NCBI GenBank assembly: GCA_950295325.1
Contig: OX485804.1
Span: 50,530,001-50,594,000 of the forward strand
Direction of reading: 5' to 3'
DNA length: 64,000 nt
DNA from: Polytrichum commune
Lineage: Eukaryota > Streptophyta > Polytrichopsida > Polytrichales > Polytrichaceae
Both the position numbers and the translations under genes were made by a program. Every line of letters starts with the position of its first letter. Position 1 is the stretch's first letter. The notes below the pieces were generated by a model. The model had not been told where the DNA came from. It saw nothing but the letters and a program-made list of their open reading frames with translations, and made no database searches. This document shows positions 60,101-64,000 of this stretch, in pieces.

Positions 60101-62723
60101 ATGTTATGTCGTAACTTGATCTGCTTTCCATCTTGAATTAGGGCTATTCCACATGATTCTGCGCAAACTTGTGGAATATACATCATCTAATGACCATGTT
60201 GTGACAATCATCTCTACTTTATCAATCTATGATTGTGTCCTGATATTACTGCAAAATCCTCAACATCTTCCCTGTGCATTTTTGCTATAACTGCTAATCC
60301 CTTAGTGAGCAAGTGAGAAGTGGCATTTTTTTGCTCAATTCTGTTTGGTTGGTTAGAAACAAAGGTGGAACTGAAGGACCGCACCCAACAGGTCTCTGAT
60401 ACCAATGATGTTTCTGAGAGGTATATATGTGTTTTGTTCCATCAAATTTTCTAGCAGTGACATTGAATTGGTGGTTGATATATGGATGTGCTTAATTAAT
60501 CATCTTATATGACCAATTTTGTTGAGGAGCTGTCACTGATTACAGTGTTTTGTTGCTTACAGAGAGCCATTGTTTCTTCAAGACAAAGGTGACAAGTTCT
60601 TCAAGTAAAACTCCAAACCCTCAACCTTACATCATAGTAATCATGACATTTTTTACATGCAGTTGAGCCACATACAAAGAAATGGAAAGCTGAAAATCAG
60701 AGAGTTGTGTGTGTGTGTGTTTTAAGTCAAGCAGCTCTGATGATTCTCAAAAAGTGTCAATGTTGCACGCAGGGCGGGAGATTACAGAAGTGCAACAAAC
60801 GCATATTCAGATGCTATCTCAAAGGATGCTGCTATGCTGTTGTATCCACTTTAAATGTGTTTTATTTTGGACACATTTCTTGTAGGATATGAAACGCAGA
60901 ATTAGTGTGAGATGATTAGCAAATCCAAATCGCGCCTGTAGCCATTACCTCATAATTTTTGAAGCTCCTATGAATATCTTATTCATTAATGAAGATTTTT
61001 GTGCTTATTCAATGGTCATATAGGTCCTCCAACTATGTTGACTAGTTGAGCTTAGAATGGTTAGCAAATCTCTAGTACATAGTCCAGTCTCTTTTAAGCC
61101 TATCAATTTTTGGTGTCCACTTTTAGATCCACACCTAACCACACGCTACTCAAATATAGGAGTCCAGATTATTGCTATGCTGGATTGACACCTCAAAGGT
61201 ATGCGGATGTTAATTGGTTACTTTTTTTTTTGGGACCCCTATATTTGATTGGTGTGTAGCTAGGTGAATATCAAAGTTCAAACACCACAAAGACACATGT
61301 TTAGAAGAGATTGGACTACGTCCTAAAATTTCATTAACTACTCCACATTCAATAATGAATACAATTGGGAGGATCTATGTATTCAGTTAAGGAATCAACA
61401 ACACTTCCAATAATCATAACTAAGTGAGGGGAGGTCTGATTTTTGTTGATGTGTCATTGTAGATTTGCTAATGCAACCTAATGGTTTTTTGTTTATATCT
61501 AATTGGTAGAAGTTGGACAACATGAAAAACAAACCAAATAACACCCACATTAGAACCTGAATAGACATCCTTGACATGAGACTTTGGTAGCTGCTACGCA
61601 AATCGTGCAGCATGTAGATTGTATCTTAAGCAAGCTCAGGCTTGCATAGACGACTGTACAGCTGCCATTCATCTGCTCAAATCCGATGATGACATTTTCG
61701 ACTTGCAATGTGACATAATGAATGCTATGTGTTCGCAATATGTGAAAAGATATCGGGAGGACCCATCTGAAGGACTTGGGCTACTCTCATGTTTGACCCG
61801 ACAGCGAACACAGGGTAACGATCTTCGGACATTGAAAAACTCTGTAATGGCGCGAGTACTCACAAGGAAAGGAACGGCACATTGTATGCTTGGAGACCTG
61901 CAGAATGCTGTGGATGACTTTTCTCTGGTAAGAAGAAAAGAAGCACTTGAGTTAATTTTGCATAATTAATGAAACATAATATCACAGGCGTTGATGGTAT
62001 CTTACAGCCTCCTTAATGCTGCTTGACTAGATAAATTTCATGTACAAGATAAATTTGGCTCTACAAGATAATTTCTTGTAGAGCCAAATTCAGATACCAT
62101 CTGGCATTTCTGTACAGTCTCTCGCTTTTGTAATAGCAGAAGGGTTATGTGGAAACGACTACACTAAATAGTCTTATTAGTGTGGGCCACATTAGTTTTT
62201 TTCTTATGAAATTAACGTGGGTGCCTACTTTATTTTATGCTATTTTTGTCCTTTAATTAATACTCAAGGTGTTGATTGGAAGACTCCAAGAAGATCCAGG
62301 GTCTTGTCCACATATTTCCATCTTGATTACACAATTGGTGTGGCCCACATTAATTTTCAACCGTGCCAAATCTCTAGTTTTAGTTGAGTGTTGGCCACAT
62401 TGGTTTTTTTCCTAGGAAATTGATGTGGGTGTCTACTTTATTTTATGGTAGTTTTGTCCTTCAACTAATACTTAATATGTTGGTCTCCAAGACAACATGG
62501 GGTCTTCTGCTCACATTATCTCCACCCTGATTATAAAATTAGTGTGCCCCACATTAATTTTCCACTTACACTAATAGGACTATTTAGTGCTACCTTGCAA
62601 CTTTTATGTGGGTGGGATCCATGTCAACCTTAACTTTTGCAATGGCAGGCTCTCAAGCTGTTTCCTAAAAACCAAGCAGTAGAGGGCAGCTTGAAGGAGA
62701 TGCAAGAAAGGTTGCTCCCATGA
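57121..62723 (+). CDS. DNAAF4: DNAAF4/DYX1C1 homologue, dynein axonemal assembly factor
   Basis: Cytoplasmic co-chaperone-like factor that helps pre-assemble axonemal dynein arms; in a plant this points to flagellate sperm. Exons: 57121-57220, 57782-57909, 58480-58584, 58787-58861, ~59162-59215, 59390-59852, 60357-60420, 60563-60604, 60773-60838, 61591-61927, 62649-62723; about 502 residues (human ~420). An N-terminal CS domain covers ~1-80 (FKWQESESWVKIDVVL; VNSYPFLFQVDLAGEID; FFLVKKEEGLW). A charged linker follows, then the family's pre-TPR motif (PAPRKTARVSITFSPKALP) and TPRs (LQDKGDKFFKAGDYRSATNA; CYANRAACRLYLKQAQACID; RKGTAHCMLGDLQNAVDDFS). The last codons encode ALKLFPKN followed by a short helix and TGA. 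Exon 5 is uncertain: the first acceptor (59130) in the expected phase hits a stop after nine codons, so a later acceptor or a shifted donor is needed. Introns carry several MITEs. Confidence 0.88.
57981..58353. mobile_element. MITE in DNAAF4-like intron 2
   Basis: Third member of the intronic family: TTAGAGTTATCCTTTTAACA on the left, the inner pair GGTGCATGCTTGGAGGTGGT / CTACCTCTGAGCATGCACCA, and the decayed right end GAGCTAAGGGATTATTGT. It is oriented as the copy at 5396-5760 (shared ACATGACTTTTGGT on the left and GTATGCTAAACAACCAA on the right). Confidence 0.8.
59883..60076. mobile_element. 194-bp MITE in DNAAF4-like intron 6
   Basis: The left end GTTTATGGTATTTAGTGTCA continues to GTTATGCAATGTTATAA. 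It is inverted at the right as TTATAGCATTGCATAATTCC to CACTAAATACCATAAAC, about 45 bp of terminal inverted repeat. Related to 22709-22932 and fragments at 29290 and 31795. The flanking direct repeat is not clear because the ends themselves are palindromic. Confidence 0.85.
60911..61476. mobile_element. ~566-bp foldback MITE in DNAAF4-like intron 9
   Basis: The left arm runs GATTAGCAAATCC, CATATAGGTCCTCCAA, GTACATAGTCCAGTCTCTTT, ACTCAAATATAGGAGTCC. The right arm carries the complements in mirror order (GGGACCCCTATATTTGATTG, AGAGATTGGACTACGTCC, TTGGGAGGATCTATG, GATTTGCTAATGC). Single arms of the family occur at 11135, 24906, 48135 and 52650. Confidence 0.8.
62052..62090. repeat. Perfect 17-bp hairpin in DNAAF4-like intron 10
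   Basis: AATTTGGCTCTACAAGA (62052-62068) and its exact complement TCTTGTAGAGCCAAATT (62074-62090) are separated by TAATT. It is not associated with recognisable element ends. Confidence 0.85.
62162..62589. mobile_element. 428-bp CACTA-type MITE with 3-bp target duplication
   Basis: Begins CACTAAATAGTCTTATTAGT and ends with the complement of CACTAAATAGTCCTATTAGT. It is flanked by CTA on both sides (62159-62161, 62590-62592). The terminal CACTA and 3-bp duplication are diagnostic for the CACTA (En/Spm) superfamily. The interior is itself a diverged direct duplication (62190-62330 resembles 62390-62560). It sits just before the last exon of the DNAAF4-like gene. Confidence 0.9.
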
Positions 62724-63398
62724 CAAGGTTCATCACCATACTCTGTCTCGGTCTAAATGATAACCATACTAAAACCTTTAAATAAATTATTGCACACGAA
62801 ATTGCATGTATAGGATGTTTTCCTCTATCACATGAAAGACCCACTTATTTCAATCTTGAGCAGGTTTTCATGTACTTAGAAGTCTGAATTTCATATACTA
62901 GTTCTGAATTCTGATGGTTTTCAATCAGATAACTGCTTCCTAAACACTCCCAACACACACGAGTGCTTGAAGCCGTCTACTGAAACCCCAATTTATTTTC
63001 ATTTTCAAAAATACACATGGTTGCTGAGAATGTGAATTTCTTTTTGAGCAGATGGCAGTGATCCAATTTCTTTTTAGTGCTTGGATATGTGGTCTTTCAG
63101 AGTCCAAAGAATGCAGTGATTTCAGGTGTGAACAGAAGTTTGTCACCGTACAGTGAAGGATGAAATAAAGACTCAGTTGTGATAATTAGCCCATTGTGCA
63201 AGCAGCTAATGATTGTAAGAAGGAGAAAAAAAAAACAAAAAAAGCAATGATTATTTTGCCATTTGTCATTAATTGTGAAGAGGACTGGAAAGATTTGATA
63301 TATGGTGCCTCCCTATTTTGTACATAATGTTAGGAGTTTGATAGAGAATCTATATTCCTAATGAACTCCAAATGGCTTAAACCCAAAGCCTTTAACAT
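62724..63398. other. 3' flank of the DNAAF4-like gene
   Basis: Presumed 3' UTR and AT-rich DNA, with an A-rich tract near 63225-63245. No gene recognisable. Confidence 0.4.
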
Positions 63399-63456
63399 GG
63401 ATCCCATGTGAACTTTGAGGTTAAATTGTCTTTGGCCGGAATAGTACTATGATTGT
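63399..63456 (+). repeat. Second 5S-rRNA-derived sequence
   Basis: GGATCCCATGTGAACTTTGA, GGTTAAATTGTCTTTGGCC and GGAATAGTACTATGATTG match the conserved middle and C-box of 5S rRNA, in the same order as 8655-8730. The upstream flanks of both copies also agree (GGCTTAAAYCCAA), so both derive from one repeat family rather than from independent 5S pseudogenes. Confidence 0.7.
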
Positions 63457-64000
63457 TCAAGGTCTTCACCTTTGCAAAGAGCCACTAGTCTCCAATGACC
63501 TAATTCTCGAGATGCCCATTTCAGGGTTACATTTTGATTTGGACCAACTCAAAGTTGAACCACCTCCATATTTCACATCAGTGTCAATATTGGAGTGTTC
63601 TTTCTTCCTTTCTCCTAATGAACACTAAACAAAGGGCAAGGAGCAATGATTCTTCACCACCTTGTCATGTTGACACATCTGAATGTAGTAGAGAACACTA
63701 TTACATAATATCGGATTCTTTAAGTGCATATTGGCATTAAGTGGATCATGTCCTATGTGACTTTTAAGTGGTGTTTGATCCTTATTAAACCGAAATGAAC
63801 CCAAAAATCGGTGTCTCGAAGTCACATATGACACGTTTCATCTGATGGAGCTGCACTTTGGAATCCCACATTTTGTAGTAGTGGATGCATCCACTAGTCC
63901 TTTCAGATATCATTGATTATATTTGCACGGATGCTTCATGTGAATTGCAAAACCCATATGTGTTTCACAACACCTTGAGGATTATCCTAGATCTCCACTT
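63457..64000. other. Right-hand intergenic DNA
   Basis: No gene or resolvable element seen to the end of the window. Confidence 0.35.

Noticed and set aside
2000-64000. CRISPR array or prokaryotic operon features
   Set aside because: No spacer-repeat pattern. Split genes with GT-AG introns and plant transposons show eukaryotic nuclear DNA.

Overview
The window looks like nuclear DNA of a land plant with a moderately large, repeat-rich genome. It is AT-rich and gene-poor, with only three host genes in 64 kb. All three have short exons, GT-AG introns of up to about 1.8 kb, and many small DNA-transposon derivatives. One gene is a clear DNAAF4/DYX1C1 homologue, a factor for pre-assembly of axonemal dynein. 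Such genes are expected only where motile cilia or flagella exist, so a plant with swimming sperm fits best (fern, lycophyte or bryophyte). No exact taxon can be named from sequence alone.

Host genes, all on the + strand. (1) 2409-7370 is an F-box/SMI1-KNR4-like/ApaG protein of the SKIP16 type. Its seven exons join in phase into 434 residues. (2) 43317-50604 is a single-pass membrane RING-H2 protein. It has a signal sequence, a large ectodomain with repeated modules and two EGF-like cysteine clusters, one transmembrane helix, a RING-H2 finger and a Ser-rich tail: ten exons, about 759 residues. (3) 57121-62723 is the DNAAF4 homologue, with a CS domain, a linker and C-terminal TPRs in about eleven exons. 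One exon boundary is ambiguous.

Accessory DNA. 12.0-17.4 kb holds a potentially intact hAT transposase gene surrounded by minisatellites. A 13-bp repeat lies in one orientation 5' of the coding region, and in the opposite orientation in its second intron and downstream. Other elements whose ends could be read directly are: a 496-bp hAT-type MITE with an 8-bp target duplication (11514-12009); a 1174-bp hAT element with an 8-bp target duplication and a C-terminal transposase remnant (35387-36560); a Stowaway MITE flanked by TA (33530-33671); and a 428-bp CACTA-type element flanked by CTA (62162-62589). One MITE family has a copy inside an intron of each of the three host genes. Two diverged 5S-rRNA-like sequences (8.65 kb and 63.4 kb) resemble Cassandra TRIM LTRs. 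A tRNA-like SINE candidate lies at 37.2 kb.

The remaining intergenic DNA (17.4-33 kb, 36.6-42.5 kb, 50.6-56.8 kb) contains diverged repeats, hairpins and simple repeats. I see no convincing host gene there beyond one orphan exon-like segment at 51993-52123.

The three host genes have unrelated roles: a ubiquitin-ligase substrate receptor, a membrane ubiquitin ligase and a dynein assembly factor. Their adjacency is probably incidental.
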